Source: Bdellovibrionales bacterium
Lineage (GTDB): Bacteria; Bdellovibrionota; Bacteriovoracia; Bacteriovoracales; Bacteriovoracaceae
DNA length: 40,877 nucleotides
Direction: 5' to 3'
Assembly: GCA_030638415.1 (NCBI GenBank)
Contig: DAOWEO010000067.1
Location: 1-40,877 of the forward strand
This document shows positions 1 through 7,489 of this stretch, piece by piece (position 1 is the first letter of the stretch; every line of letters starts with the position of its first letter). The notes beneath the pieces were generated by a model. That model searched no databases and was not told the DNA's origin. It was given only the letters and a program-made list of their open reading frames with translations. Position numbers and translations under genes: made by a program.

Positions 1-72
1 AAGAGTGCAGGTATCTCAACATTAGCACAAGCAAATCAACTACCAAATTCAGCTTTAAGATTGATTGGATAG
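1..72 (+). CDS. Flagellin, C-terminal end (partial)
   Basis: The frame is open from the window edge to a TAG and gives 23 residues ending ALRLIG. The stretch STLAQANQLPNSALRLI is the classic end of the flagellin D0 helix, which packs in the core of the flagellar filament. Flagellins commonly end QANQxPxxxLxLL. Only the 3' end is visible, so the number and type of flagellin genes upstream cannot be judged. The flagellar identity fits fliD and fliS about 13 kb away on the other strand. A hairpin terminator follows at once. Confidence 0.85.
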   Translation, partial: KSAGISTLAQANQLPNSALRLIG

Positions 73-78
73 ATAAGT

Positions 79-110
79 GAGGGGAGAGGGAAACCTCTCC
101 TCTCTCTTCT
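79..110 (+). terminator. Hairpin terminator after flagellin
   Basis: An 11-bp stem (79-89 with 94-104, one G-U pair) is closed by a four-base GAAA-type loop and followed by a pyrimidine tract that has few consecutive Ts. It starts seven bases after the flagellin stop. The stem is strong but the U-tract is poor, so termination could be partial. Confidence 0.55.
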
Positions 111-190
111 CCATACTGGTAAGGCCTTTTAATAGGGGCTCAGTAATTTTTATATAAATGAAGTTAATAACGATTAAAAAGATATAGATT

Positions 191-220
191 TTGACACTAA
201 TACTTTTTCCAGATGAGAAT
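191..220 (+). promoter_or_regulatory. Possible sigma-70-type promoter for the PilZ gene
   Basis: TTGACA at 191-196 is an exact -35 box. GAGAAT at 215-220, after an 18-base spacer, is only a fair -10 box. The predicted transcript would carry the strong stem-loop at 242-284 in its leader. The weak -10 keeps confidence low. Confidence 0.3.
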
Positions 221-241
221 CCCTGTTAAAAGTATTTACTT

Positions 242-284
242 AAGCCCACCCCTGTGGGTAAGAATTTACCTACGGGGGTTGCTT
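242..284 (+). promoter_or_regulatory. Long stem-loop in the leader of the PilZ gene
   Basis: Bases 248-261 pair with 266-279 as a 14-bp stem with two G-U pairs and a four-base loop. After a small asymmetric bulge, AAGC at 242-245 pairs with GCTT at 281-284. No U-tract follows on either strand, so it does not look like a standard intrinsic terminator. It ends about 20 bases before the ATG at 306, where it could affect translation or act as a second processing or terminator element for the flagellin transcript. Confidence 0.5.
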
Positions 285-305
285 TAGTACAGACCAAGAA
301 AAATT

Positions 306-1004
306 ATGAAACGACTAGGAAAAAGAGACATTTTAAGGGAGTTAAGATTAAAAAAAGAAAGCTCTCTTTTTGTTGTACAATTCTTTGCTGGGCAGCTTCA
401 TAAATTTCCCATCCAGTTCCAAGCAGAACATACATATTTAAAAAAAATAGTATTTCTAATTTCTCCTGTTTTTAAAGTTCAATTTGAACAGCTTTTATCA
501 AGCAGTAAAGGGATTACTTTTTATCTGGATTCTTTAGACTGTATGTTTAAATGCCAGATTGAATCTTTTGATAATATAACAGGCGACATTATTACGTCTT
601 TACCACTTAGCTTTGTATTTGAAGAGCGAAGGGCCAAAAGTAGAGTTGTGGTAAGTGATTCTATGCAAATGTTGTATAATGAAGATTCTGGACAAGTTAT
701 AAATAAGAAAGTTTTCGATATCTCTTCGGGTGGTTTTTCACTTGTATTCTCAGCGTCAGAGCAATTTAGGCTTAAGCAGGATCAACTGCTAAAGCACGTG
801 TACCTCTCATATGATGGCAAGTTTCAGTATTTTGACTCAAGAGTTCTAGCAATATTGAAATTAAGGCCATTTGACTTAGAGTCTCTACCCTATGCATTAC
901 GCCGTGTCTCCTTTGGATTTGACTCTATTGATGAAGAGCAGAAGCTATTTCTCGAATATGTGTCACAAGGTGAATCAAGTTTACAAAATAAAAAAACTTC
1001 TTAA
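306..1004 (+). CDS. PilZ domain protein (probable c-di-GMP effector)
   Basis: The 232-residue soluble protein has a PilZ signature in its C-terminal half. The arginine motif RxxxR lies at R109-R113, after FEER, and the second motif DISSGG lies at D138-G143. Together these form the c-di-GMP binding site in this family. The N-terminal 100 residues look like the YcgR-type lead domain of beta strands but have no motif I can name. There is no signal peptide or membrane segment, so it is cytoplasmic. The ATG has only a weak ribosome binding site and sits just after a strong hairpin. It follows flagellin and precedes the phosphoesterase gene by 21 bases. A second PilZ protein is at 3849-4538. The target process (motility, surface change, predation) cannot be read from sequence. 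Confidence 0.75.
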   Translation: MKRLGKRDILRELRLKKESSLFVVQFFAGQLHKFPIQFQAEHTYLKKIVFLISPVFKVQFEQLLSSSKGITFYLDSLDCMFKCQIESFDNITGDIITSLPLSFVFEERRAKSRVVVSDSMQMLYNEDSGQVINKKVFDISSGGFSLVFSASEQFRLKQDQLLKHVYLSYDGKFQYFDSRVLAILKLRPFDLESLPYALRRVSFGFDSIDEEQKLFLEYVSQGESSLQNKKTS

Positions 1005-1025
1005 TACTAAATATTAGGAGTCTTT

Positions 1026-1781
1026 TTGAAAATATCTATTATTTCTGACATTCACGTTACTGATAAAGAGGATGTATCCTTTTCACTGCTTTTGTCCTTT
1101 TTAAATGAGCAAAAAAAACAATGTCCAGACACTATTATTTTATTAGGCGATATCTTTGATGTGATGGCCGGATATCATAAGAGCTACTTCGAAAAGTATG
1201 AAGAGATTTTTAGCTCTTGTGCAGAACTTATTTCACAAGGCATTACGATTTACTACTTTGAAGGTAATCATGATATGCACCTAGAGAAGCTAGTGGCTAA
1301 GGCTGCAATCAAATTTAATTTCGATTGCACAAAATTTATTGTTGAGCGAAAATACAAAGTTATATCAGATAATGACAACTCTCTTTATTTTGCTCATGGA
1401 GATGAGTTAGAGGGAGATGACACTTACCTCTCTTATAAAAACATCATTCATAGTAGTGCTTTAAAACTTTTTGCAGATTATATTCTTCCTTATAAAATAT
1501 TGGAGTTAGTTGCAGGGAGTGCTTCTAAAAAATCGAGAGGACTGAATTACCAAAAGTACTCCTCTGAAGAAGAAAAAGAGAAAATTAAACTAAGGTATCG
1601 CAATATTGCCAAAGAGGTAGAGCGAGATGAAGGATGTCATTTTATTTTTTTAGGCCACAGCCACTATAAAGATCTCTATAATAGTGATGGAATGACTTAT
1701 GGTAATTGTGGATACGTTAGTGCAACTAGGTCTTATCTTTTTTACGATAATGGTGAAGTCAATTTTGTTACTATAAAATAA
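1026..1781 (+). CDS. Calcineurin-like metallophosphoesterase, LpxH-like
   Basis: The gene starts with TTG, supported by an AGGAG at 1016-1020 five bases upstream. The 251-residue product carries the full two-metal phosphoesterase motif set: D8-x-H10, GD(42)xxD, GNHD at 80-83, HGD at 124-126 and GHSH at 210-213. Length and order resemble UDP-2,3-diacylglucosamine hydrolase (LpxH, about 240 residues), which makes lipid X in lipid A synthesis. LpxH, however, usually has GNRD rather than GNHD, so substrate assignment is tentative and a general phosphoesterase is possible. It is cytoplasmic and probably co-transcribed with the PilZ gene upstream. Transcription ends at the palindromic terminator shared with nrdR. 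Confidence 0.75.
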   Translation: MKISIISDIHVTDKEDVSFSLLLSFLNEQKKQCPDTIILLGDIFDVMAGYHKSYFEKYEEIFSSCAELISQGITIYYFEGNHDMHLEKLVAKAAIKFNFDCTKFIVERKYKVISDNDNSLYFAHGDELEGDDTYLSYKNIIHSSALKLFADYILPYKILELVAGSASKKSRGLNYQKYSSEEEKEKIKLRYRNIAKEVERDEGCHFIFLGHSHYKDLYNSDGMTYGNCGYVSATRSYLFYDNGEVNFVTIK

Positions 1782-1817
1782 AAAAGCCTTTCTACACAAA
1801 CAAGAAAGGCTTTTTTT
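1780..1817. terminator. Bidirectional intrinsic terminator
   Basis: A perfect 13-14 bp stem (AAAAAAGCCTTTCT with its complement) encloses a nine-base loop. It has an A-run on the left and a T-run on the right, so it can terminate transcripts from both sides. It separates the phosphoesterase gene (+) from nrdR (-). Confidence 0.9.
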
Positions 1818-1864
1818 ACACGTATACAAACATTAAATTTTAATAATTAAGCTTTTGTCTCCTT

Positions 1865-2338
1865 TTATAAAATGGGTTGATAAATTTCTCTATTTTGTAG
1901 TTGATTAACAAGGTGTTTAAATTCTTCGATACTATCGAATGTTTGATAGACTGAGGCGAATCTTAAATAGGCGACTTGGTCTATTTTAAATATTGCTTCT
2001 AGAGTAATTTTTCCTACATCACTGCTAGAAATTTCAAAGTTAAATTGCTGGCGGATTGTCTCTTCAATTTGTCCTGCCAGATCTTTTATATCTGAAAATG
2101 GTATTGGCCTTTTCTCAAAAGCGCGCTGGATTCCAATCAATAATTTTTCTTTAGTGAAAGGCTGTTTTTTTCCATTTTTTTTAAGTACTAGTAGTGGCTG
2201 TGCTTCAATTTTTTCATAAGTAGTATATCTGAAGCTACATTGGTTACACTCTCTGCGTCTACGAATGATTGATCCAGTTTGTATCGTACGAGATTCTAGA
2301 ACTTTATCATCTGTATGTTGGCATGATGGACATTGCAA
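1865..2338 (-). CDS. nrdR: Transcriptional repressor NrdR
   Basis: This 157-residue protein matches NrdR in length and layout. An N-terminal zinc ribbon uses C3-x2-C6 and C31-x2-C34, with the family signature CPSCQHTDDKVLESR and a run of four arginines at 26-29. An ATP-cone follows from about residue 46 to 136. NrdR senses dATP/ATP and represses ribonucleotide reductase genes. No reductase gene lies in the window, so this is a stand-alone copy acting in trans. The ATG has an AGGGAG ribosome binding site about five bases upstream. It converges on the phosphoesterase gene and diverges from the deiminase gene. Confidence 0.95.
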   Translation of the reverse strand: MQCPSCQHTDDKVLESRTIQTGSIIRRRRECNQCSFRYTTYEKIEAQPLLVLKKNGKKQPFTKEKLLIGIQRAFEKRPIPFSDIKDLAGQIEETIRQQFNFEISSSDVGKITLEAIFKIDQVAYLRFASVYQTFDSIEEFKHLVNQLQNREIYQPIL

Positions 2339-2380
2339 TGGATACTCCCTGTAGTGTTCTTAATAATGGTAATACTATAT

Positions 2381-2500
2381 GCAGGGGTATCGCTAGGCTA
2401 AAAAGTAGATACTTAGATGCCCGCTATATAAAAATGAGATAATCTGCTTGCGCTCTTGCTGACTTATGAGCTAAGTGTTAACTTCGGGTAGCGGAGCAAA
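2381..2500 (+). promoter_or_regulatory. Possible structured leader of the deiminase gene
   Basis: Two consecutive foldable units lie in the 188-base gap before the deiminase. In the first, GGG/CCC and GTATC/GATAC (2384-2391 with 2408-2422) pair around an internal loop. In the second, TGCT and CGCT at 2445-2454 pair with AGCG and AGCA at 2490-2498, enclosing an ACTTA/TAAGT hairpin at 2462-2476. I do not recognise a known riboswitch class. Short stems of this kind can arise by chance. An AGGGAGAG ribosome binding site follows at 2513-2520. Confidence 0.25.
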
Positions 2501-2526
2501 ATTATCAAGTATAGGGAGAGTCTGAA

Positions 2527-3843
2527 ATGCGAAATATATTAGCATTGGTTATTCTATTTTTTATCTCATTTGTAGTTTTTGCAAAGTCTACTGCACTGAA
2601 TTATGAAGATATATCGAGTGTGCGTTTGATGAACCATAATAATGTACCAATAAAAGTTTTGGTTTATAGAGAGAAGAAACTTTTTGCAAGCTCGATCTAT
2701 AATAATTTAGATTTTGTTTCACAGTTATCAAGAGTAATTGCAGATATAAATGCTCAGGGGACGCTGGAATATCGTGAAAAGTTAAAATTGGTTATCTTAG
2801 ATTCAACATCAAAAAGTCTAGCCGGCTTACCATTAAGTACAGAAGAAAAAGAGGAGTATATTACACACCTACGATTTAAGGGTGATCGTTGGTTGCAGGA
2901 CTTTGGTGAAATCATGGTTGCTAGTACCATTGACGATCCACAAGAAAAATTGCTTATTTTTGATGTAAATAGAGGACGAGGATTGGTCGATCTTCCTCCT
3001 ATGTTAGCAAATTTTTGGAATGGATACTATTTTAAGCTGGATAATGAATCTACGCCTGGTAATTACGGTGGAAATATTGAGGCTACACCAAATAATATTC
3101 ACTATATCGGAAATACTTCCACTAAGAAGCTACAAAACTTTTTTAAAGATCATGGACAAAAAGATAATTTAATTTTTCTAAGAACAGATTGGTTGAGAGT
3201 TGGTCATGTGGATGAATATATATCTACAATTATTACAGACGATGAGTGTGGCTTTGCATTAGTTAAGGCTTCTCCCTTAAGGGCTTTAGAGCTTTTAAAA
3301 AATGCTTCAGAAGATTCATTTCTATCATTCCCTAGTCGTTACGAGGAAGAGGGTTATGCAAAAAGCTTTAGGGAGATTCAAAAACGTTTAAACACTGAAG
3401 ATATTTTCAGTAAAGACTACACGCCAATTGATGTGATAGGCAGACAGTTGGCAAAACAAAAAACAATTATTGCTATAATTGATAAGAATATTAATGCTCT
3501 TATTCAAAAGATTAAGCAGAAATCTCCACAGTGTGCAAGTATCAAAGTAGTGGAGTATCCAACAATTTTTAAATGTAGCAGTTCAAGTGTTGCGACGAAC
3601 CCTAAAGGATGTCAAGCTTGGATCCCAGGAGCTGCAAATATGTTAGTACTGAGGGATCACTTAATTATTCCTGATCCATTTTTTACCCCTTATAAAAACA
3701 GTATTAATCAGCAGGTTACAAAACTGAAGCAAAAAGTTCATTATATTGATGATATGTATTACCATAGACTAGTTGGTGAAATTCATTGTGGAACTAATGT
3801 ATTTCGTTTACCAAATGAAGTTTTAAATCCTGCTATTTATTAA
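2527..3843 (+). CDS. Exported protein-arginine deiminase (PAD family)
   Basis: A signal peptide at residues 1-19 (ending VFA-KS) precedes a catalytic domain of the protein-arginine deiminase type, which converts peptidyl arginine to citrulline. All four catalytic positions known from vertebrate PADs are present in order: Asp in RWLQD (D125), His and Asp in VGHVDE (H227, D229), and the nucleophile Cys in EIHCGTNV (C421) near the C-terminus. Flanking family blocks also match: YGGNIE at 180-185 and the NMLVLRDHLIIPDPF block around 371-385. The two N-terminal immunoglobulin-like domains of vertebrate enzymes are missing. At 438 residues this is a minimal bacterial form, distinct from the unrelated Porphyromonas PPAD type. 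It stands alone between nrdR and a PilZ gene. It probably acts in the periplasm or outside the cell, with targets unknown. Confidence 0.88.
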   Translation: MRNILALVILFFISFVVFAKSTALNYEDISSVRLMNHNNVPIKVLVYREKKLFASSIYNNLDFVSQLSRVIADINAQGTLEYREKLKLVILDSTSKSLAGLPLSTEEKEEYITHLRFKGDRWLQDFGEIMVASTIDDPQEKLLIFDVNRGRGLVDLPPMLANFWNGYYFKLDNESTPGNYGGNIEATPNNIHYIGNTSTKKLQNFFKDHGQKDNLIFLRTDWLRVGHVDEYISTIITDDECGFALVKASPLRALELLKNASEDSFLSFPSRYEEEGYAKSFREIQKRLNTEDIFSKDYTPIDVIGRQLAKQKTIIAIIDKNINALIQKIKQKSPQCASIKVVEYPTIFKCSSSSVATNPKGCQAWIPGAANMLVLRDHLIIPDPFFTPYKNSINQQVTKLKQKVHYIDDMYYHRLVGEIHCGTNVFRLPNEVLNPAIY

Positions 3844-3848
3844 AGTTG

Positions 3849-4538
3849 TTAGCCCATTGGATTTAATTTTTTATAAATTGCATTATTGATCTCTTTAAAG
3901 ATTATTGCTTCAAATTGTTCGTTTGTTTCAAGAAACATAAATCCAATCTTTAGATTCTTACACCCTTTATTATTATCGATTACTTCTAATAGATATCGTA
4001 CTTCTGCTTTAGGCGCAGTAATAGTAGTACTTCCAAATTTCAAAGTTAAGTCTTTTACAATTTGCTTGAGTCCAAAAGGTGAAGCAGTATCTGCTGGTAA
4101 AATAAATGATGCTCCACCTACTGATAAGTCAAATCCATCAAATGAGTAGTGCTTGTAAGAGATTGAAAATCTACTTAGGTCACTACTTTCTATTCTAAAG
4201 TCTTTTCTCTTATCACATCTAAATACATCTTTAGCTACTTCAGCAGTATAAATATTTTTTTCCTCAATATAATACAGTTGTGAGCTAGTGAAATATTGCA
4301 GGTTTTTAGATTCAAAAGAAATGAGAATGTTTTTATTTTGTAGTTCTGTTCCTATCAGTACAGGTGTCATTGAAATTAGCATAGAATCCTTGTCAAAATC
4401 TTCTATTCTAAATTTTTCTTTTTTGTCCTTTCCCTTAGACCATAAAAGTAGTTCACCTTTATAATTTAAAAGAGTCTCAAAGGAGATTATTGCTTCTGTT
4501 TTATTAAGTTTTGTAAAAATATGATCATCTTTTGCCAT
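3849..4538 (-). CDS. PilZ domain protein
   Basis: The 229-residue soluble protein has the two PilZ motifs in its middle: RKDFR at 111-115 (RxxxR) and DLSVGG at 137-142. This suggests cyclic-di-GMP binding. The first 100 residues resemble the beta-rich lead domain seen in the PilZ protein at 306, and the two may be distant paralogues. The ATG has a GAGG upstream. It lies 53 bases downstream of recN in the same direction and could be the last gene of that transcript. Its stop is five bases from the convergent stop of the deiminase gene, with no obvious terminator between them. Function beyond ligand binding is not visible. Confidence 0.75.
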   Translation of the reverse strand: MAKDDHIFTKLNKTEAIISFETLLNYKGELLLWSKGKDKKEKFRIEDFDKDSMLISMTPVLIGTELQNKNILISFESKNLQYFTSSQLYYIEEKNIYTAEVAKDVFRCDKRKDFRIESSDLSRFSISYKHYSFDGFDLSVGGASFILPADTASPFGLKQIVKDLTLKFGSTTITAPKAEVRYLLEVIDNNKGCKNLKIGFMFLETNEQFEAIIFKEINNAIYKKLNPMG

Positions 4539-4591
4539 AAGTAATACCTCAAAAAGTGTTTCCTTATTATAGCTGATTTTTTAAAACGGTG

Positions 4592-6226
4592 TTAATTAAT
4601 AGGAACCATTCTTTTAACGTAGTGCTCTTTTTCCTTTAGACCTTCAATTGTACTGACCTTTGAAAATGTTCGTAGCTCTTTTTTATTTTTTCCTGTGGAA
4701 AGGCTTTCTTTACTGATATCAAGTAGTTGGTCGGCAAAATGGGCTATCTGAGGTAAATGGGTTATTGCAATTACTTGAGAGTCTGTTGCAACTTTTTTTA
4801 GTACATCACCAATTTTCATTGCTGTTTCACCACCAATTCCAGTGTCAATTTCATCAAATAAAAATATGGAGATTGTATCTTTTGAAGCAAGCACTTGTCT
4901 GAATGCTAGTAAAATTCGAGATAACTCACCACCAGAGGCAATTTGCTTAATAGGAAAAATTCCTTCACCTGGATTTGTTTCAGCACTGATTTTTACTTGA
5001 GATATTCCATTTTGTCCTAAATCTTTGTTGATACTTAATTCAAAATATATTGTTGCTCCTTGCATATTGAGCTCTCTCACGGCACTAGACATCAATTGCT
5101 CAATAGTTGCAGTTACTTTAACTCTTTTGGTATGTAGTTTTTCTGCAATTTCTCGGGCCTTCTTTTGTGCTTGCTTTAAATCTGTTTGAGTACGAGATAT
5201 ATCCATGTCAACCTCATCAATAGAGCTAAGGTCATGTCCATACTGCACAATAATTTTTCCAATCTCATGGATAGGAAGATTGTATTTTCGCTTTATTTTT
5301 TGAATCTTATCTAGGCGATCTATAATAGTGGTCAGCTTTGCATCATCAACTTCGTCACTTAAAGTGTTAGATACTTCATATGAAATATCTTCTAGTGACT
5401 GGCGTGCCCTTTCTAATGGCTCGGTATGATGAGAGAATGAATCAAATGAGTGTAGATCAATTATTAAGCTAGATAGCTGAGATGGAAGATTTGACCTTCC
5501 TTCGTCTATTCTTTCTTGAATAGAGAGAAGCTTTTTTTGATTCTCCTCAAAATTAACTAAAACTTCTTTTTTCTTATTTAAAGTTTCTTCTTCATTTTCT
5601 TGAAGTTGTAGTGCTTGATATTCATTTATTTGGAACTCTAAAAAATCCTTTTTTTGAATATTTTCTTGTTTTTCTTTGGTTAGTTTTTCTAGCTTTTGTT
5701 GTAATGAGTTAAAGTTAGCATAGTGGGTTTTGTAAGACTTAATGAGTGCACTGTTTTTAGCATAAATATCAATTAAGTTAATTTGGTAATTTGAATCGAG
5801 TAATTTTTGATTTTCAAACTGACCTACCAAATCAATAAATTTTTGAGAAAAATTTTGTAATACACTCAGTGGACATTGCTGGAAATTCATAAAGGATTTA
5901 GAAGTTCCTGTTTTATATATAATTCTTTTGATTATTAGTTCATCATTATCACATGGGTGTCCCAGAGCATCAAAATAGAGAGCATTAAGTTGTGCATCTA
6001 CTTTAAATGTTGCTTCAATAATGGCAAATTCGGCATTGTTACGGATATATTTCTTATCGGCCCTATTTCCAAGAATAAGTTGGAGTGCATCTAGGATTAA
6101 ACTTTTTCCCGAACCGGTTTCTCCTATAATTGTATTGAAGTGTTCATGGAAATGAATTGTTGTGTCTTCAAAGGTGGCAAAGTTTTTTAATAGTAGGTTC
6201 TGTAGTAAGATAGGATTAGCTATCAT
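4592..6226 (-). CDS. recN: DNA repair protein RecN
   Basis: RecN is an SMC-like ATPase acting early in double-strand break repair. The 544-residue product has Walker A GETGSGKS at 35-42 in an N-terminal ABC half, a central coiled-coil region rich in Glu, Lys and Gln (about 150-380), the ABC signature SGGELSR at about 431-437, Walker B FLFDEIDTGIGG at about 455-466 and the H-loop ITHLPQ. Length matches E. coli RecN (553). I chose the ATG at 6226 because an AAGGA lies nine bases upstream. A longer frame reaches 6262 but lacks a ribosome binding site. It overlaps the nadK end by 11 bases. The nadK-recN pairing is common in bacteria. Confidence 0.95.
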   Translation of the reverse strand: MIANPILLQNLLLKNFATFEDTTIHFHEHFNTIIGETGSGKSLILDALQLILGNRADKKYIRNNAEFAIIEATFKVDAQLNALYFDALGHPCDNDELIIKRIIYKTGTSKSFMNFQQCPLSVLQNFSQKFIDLVGQFENQKLLDSNYQINLIDIYAKNSALIKSYKTHYANFNSLQQKLEKLTKEKQENIQKKDFLEFQINEYQALQLQENEEETLNKKKEVLVNFEENQKKLLSIQERIDEGRSNLPSQLSSLIIDLHSFDSFSHHTEPLERARQSLEDISYEVSNTLSDEVDDAKLTTIIDRLDKIQKIKRKYNLPIHEIGKIIVQYGHDLSSIDEVDMDISRTQTDLKQAQKKAREIAEKLHTKRVKVTATIEQLMSSAVRELNMQGATIYFELSINKDLGQNGISQVKISAETNPGEGIFPIKQIASGGELSRILLAFRQVLASKDTISIFLFDEIDTGIGGETAMKIGDVLKKVATDSQVIAITHLPQIAHFADQLLDISKESLSTGKNKKELRTFSKVSTIEGLKEKEHYVKRMVPIN

Positions 6227-7130
6227 ATGTCTTGATCCTTTTTCCATAAGTGAAAATATCACTTAAATTTCGAAAGTAAGTTTTCTTTTTATTTTTTATA
6301 TACCGAATGTTTTTGATTTTATTTTTTTTAATAACCACCAAATCTCCGCCTTGTAGCTCTACGTGATCTTGACCATCTAGGGTAAGAGAGACGAATTCGG
6401 GATCTTCTAATAGTTTTATATGAATTTCGTGTGTCTCTGGAAGGACAAAAGGTCGGTGAGTTAAGCTATGTGGACAGATAGGTGTTAACGATAGTGCTTT
6501 AACTTGTGGATATATAAGTGGACCACCAGCTGCAAGTGAGTATGCAGTAGATCCAAGTGGAGTTGATATTATTATTCCGTCTCCTGAAATATTATATATA
6601 TGCTCTTCCTTGGTACCAATAGAAAGAGAGAACATCCTCGAGATGTCATTTTTATGCAAGACAGTATCGTTGATGAAGTAGTTTTTAAAAACAAGCTTTC
6701 CCTCACGGTATACTTTAGCTTTGAACAGAGGGAGCTTATATTGAGACATTCCCTTGAAGGAGTCATTGATCAGTTCAATAAACTCTTTTTGAGTAAACTC
6801 GGTTAGGAAGCCAATTTTCCCCATATTAACGCCAATGATTGGAACGGACAGTTGGGGGGATAGTCTTGAAACACCGATCAGCGTTCCATCTCCTCCAAGT
6901 GAAATGATAAGGTCAGGGTAAGTTAGAATTTCATCCTGTTGAATAACTTTCAGTTTGGTACGTTTGGCAAAGATATCAAATTCATCACTAGCTTTATAAG
7001 GAAAAAGTAGAGATAGTTCCTTGTTTTCTTTTTTGCACCACGACTTAACACGATTAGTTATGTTTACAATATCTTTAGATATGTTTGGCTTTGTTACAAT
7101 AGTTATTCTGTTAAATGAGTTTTTATTCAT
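6216..7130 (-). CDS. nadK: NAD kinase
   Basis: This 304-residue cytoplasmic enzyme phosphorylates NAD to NADP. Diagnostic blocks are GGDGT at 79-83, NMGKIGFLTEF (near 104-114) and the second conserved region DGIIISTPLGSTAYSLAAGGP. The C-terminal block CPHSLTHRP is also typical. It is slightly long because of an extra N-terminal strand and a lysine-rich tail after the DGQ region. The ATG overlaps the response regulator stop (ATGA), and the 3' end overlaps recN. The four genes from the kinase to recN are therefore translationally coupled. Confidence 0.95.
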   Translation of the reverse strand: MNKNSFNRITIVTKPNISKDIVNITNRVKSWCKKENKELSLLFPYKASDEFDIFAKRTKLKVIQQDEILTYPDLIISLGGDGTLIGVSRLSPQLSVPIIGVNMGKIGFLTEFTQKEFIELINDSFKGMSQYKLPLFKAKVYREGKLVFKNYFINDTVLHKNDISRMFSLSIGTKEEHIYNISGDGIIISTPLGSTAYSLAAGGPLIYPQVKALSLTPICPHSLTHRPFVLPETHEIHIKLLEDPEFVSLTLDGQDHVELQGGDLVVIKKNKIKNIRYIKNKKKTYFRNLSDIFTYGKRIKTYDS

Positions 7131-7489
7131 ATTGGTTCCATTATTTGTTCTATCACATCAGTGATATTATCAAAGGGCTTTTGGATAAGTTTACACCCAT
7201 AACTTTTTGCCCTTTCTAAAACCTGTTCAGATGAGTAGGCAGTAATAATAATAAACATCGCCGATACTTTTTCAGCTGTATAGTATACTTTACTTCCCTC
7301 AATAATATCAAACCCTGTAATATCAGACAGCATTAGGTCACATACAATACGGTCATAGGAATTATTTCTAATTTTATCTAGTGCTTTTTCGCCTAGGGCT
7401 TCAGCAGTTGTAGTAGCTCCCGCTCTTTCTAGTAATTTGACTAGTGACTTTCTAATTAGTGGTTCATCTTCAATGATGAGAATATTCAT
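7127..7489 (-). CDS. Single-domain response regulator (CheY-like receiver)
   Basis: At 120 residues this is a receiver domain with no output domain. The acidic pocket E7-D8, phosphoacceptor D51 (in IVCDLML), switch T83 (in IIITAYS) and K104 (in QKPF) are all in place. It overlaps the histidine kinase upstream and nadK downstream by ATGA, so the kinase is its likely phosphodonor. With no DNA-binding domain, output must be by protein contact, as for CheY or a phosphorelay intermediate. The operon links it to flagellar and glycosyltransferase genes further upstream, but no target is evident. Confidence 0.9.
   Translation of the reverse strand: MNILIIEDEPLIRKSLVKLLERAGATTTAEALGEKALDKIRNNSYDRIVCDLMLSDITGFDIIEGSKVYYTAEKVSAMFIIITAYSSEQVLERAKSYGCKLIQKPFDNITDVIEQIMEPI

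Noticed and set aside
2381..2500. Known riboswitch (c-di-GMP GEMM or SAM type) before the deiminase gene
   Set aside because: The conserved cores of these classes are not present; only generic stems are seen.
6054..6061. Exact GCCGATAA (sigma-28 -10 box) on the minus strand inside recN
   Set aside because: The -35 position 11 bases upstream reads ACTTATTC, not TAAAGTTT, and the bases are explained by the recN codons.
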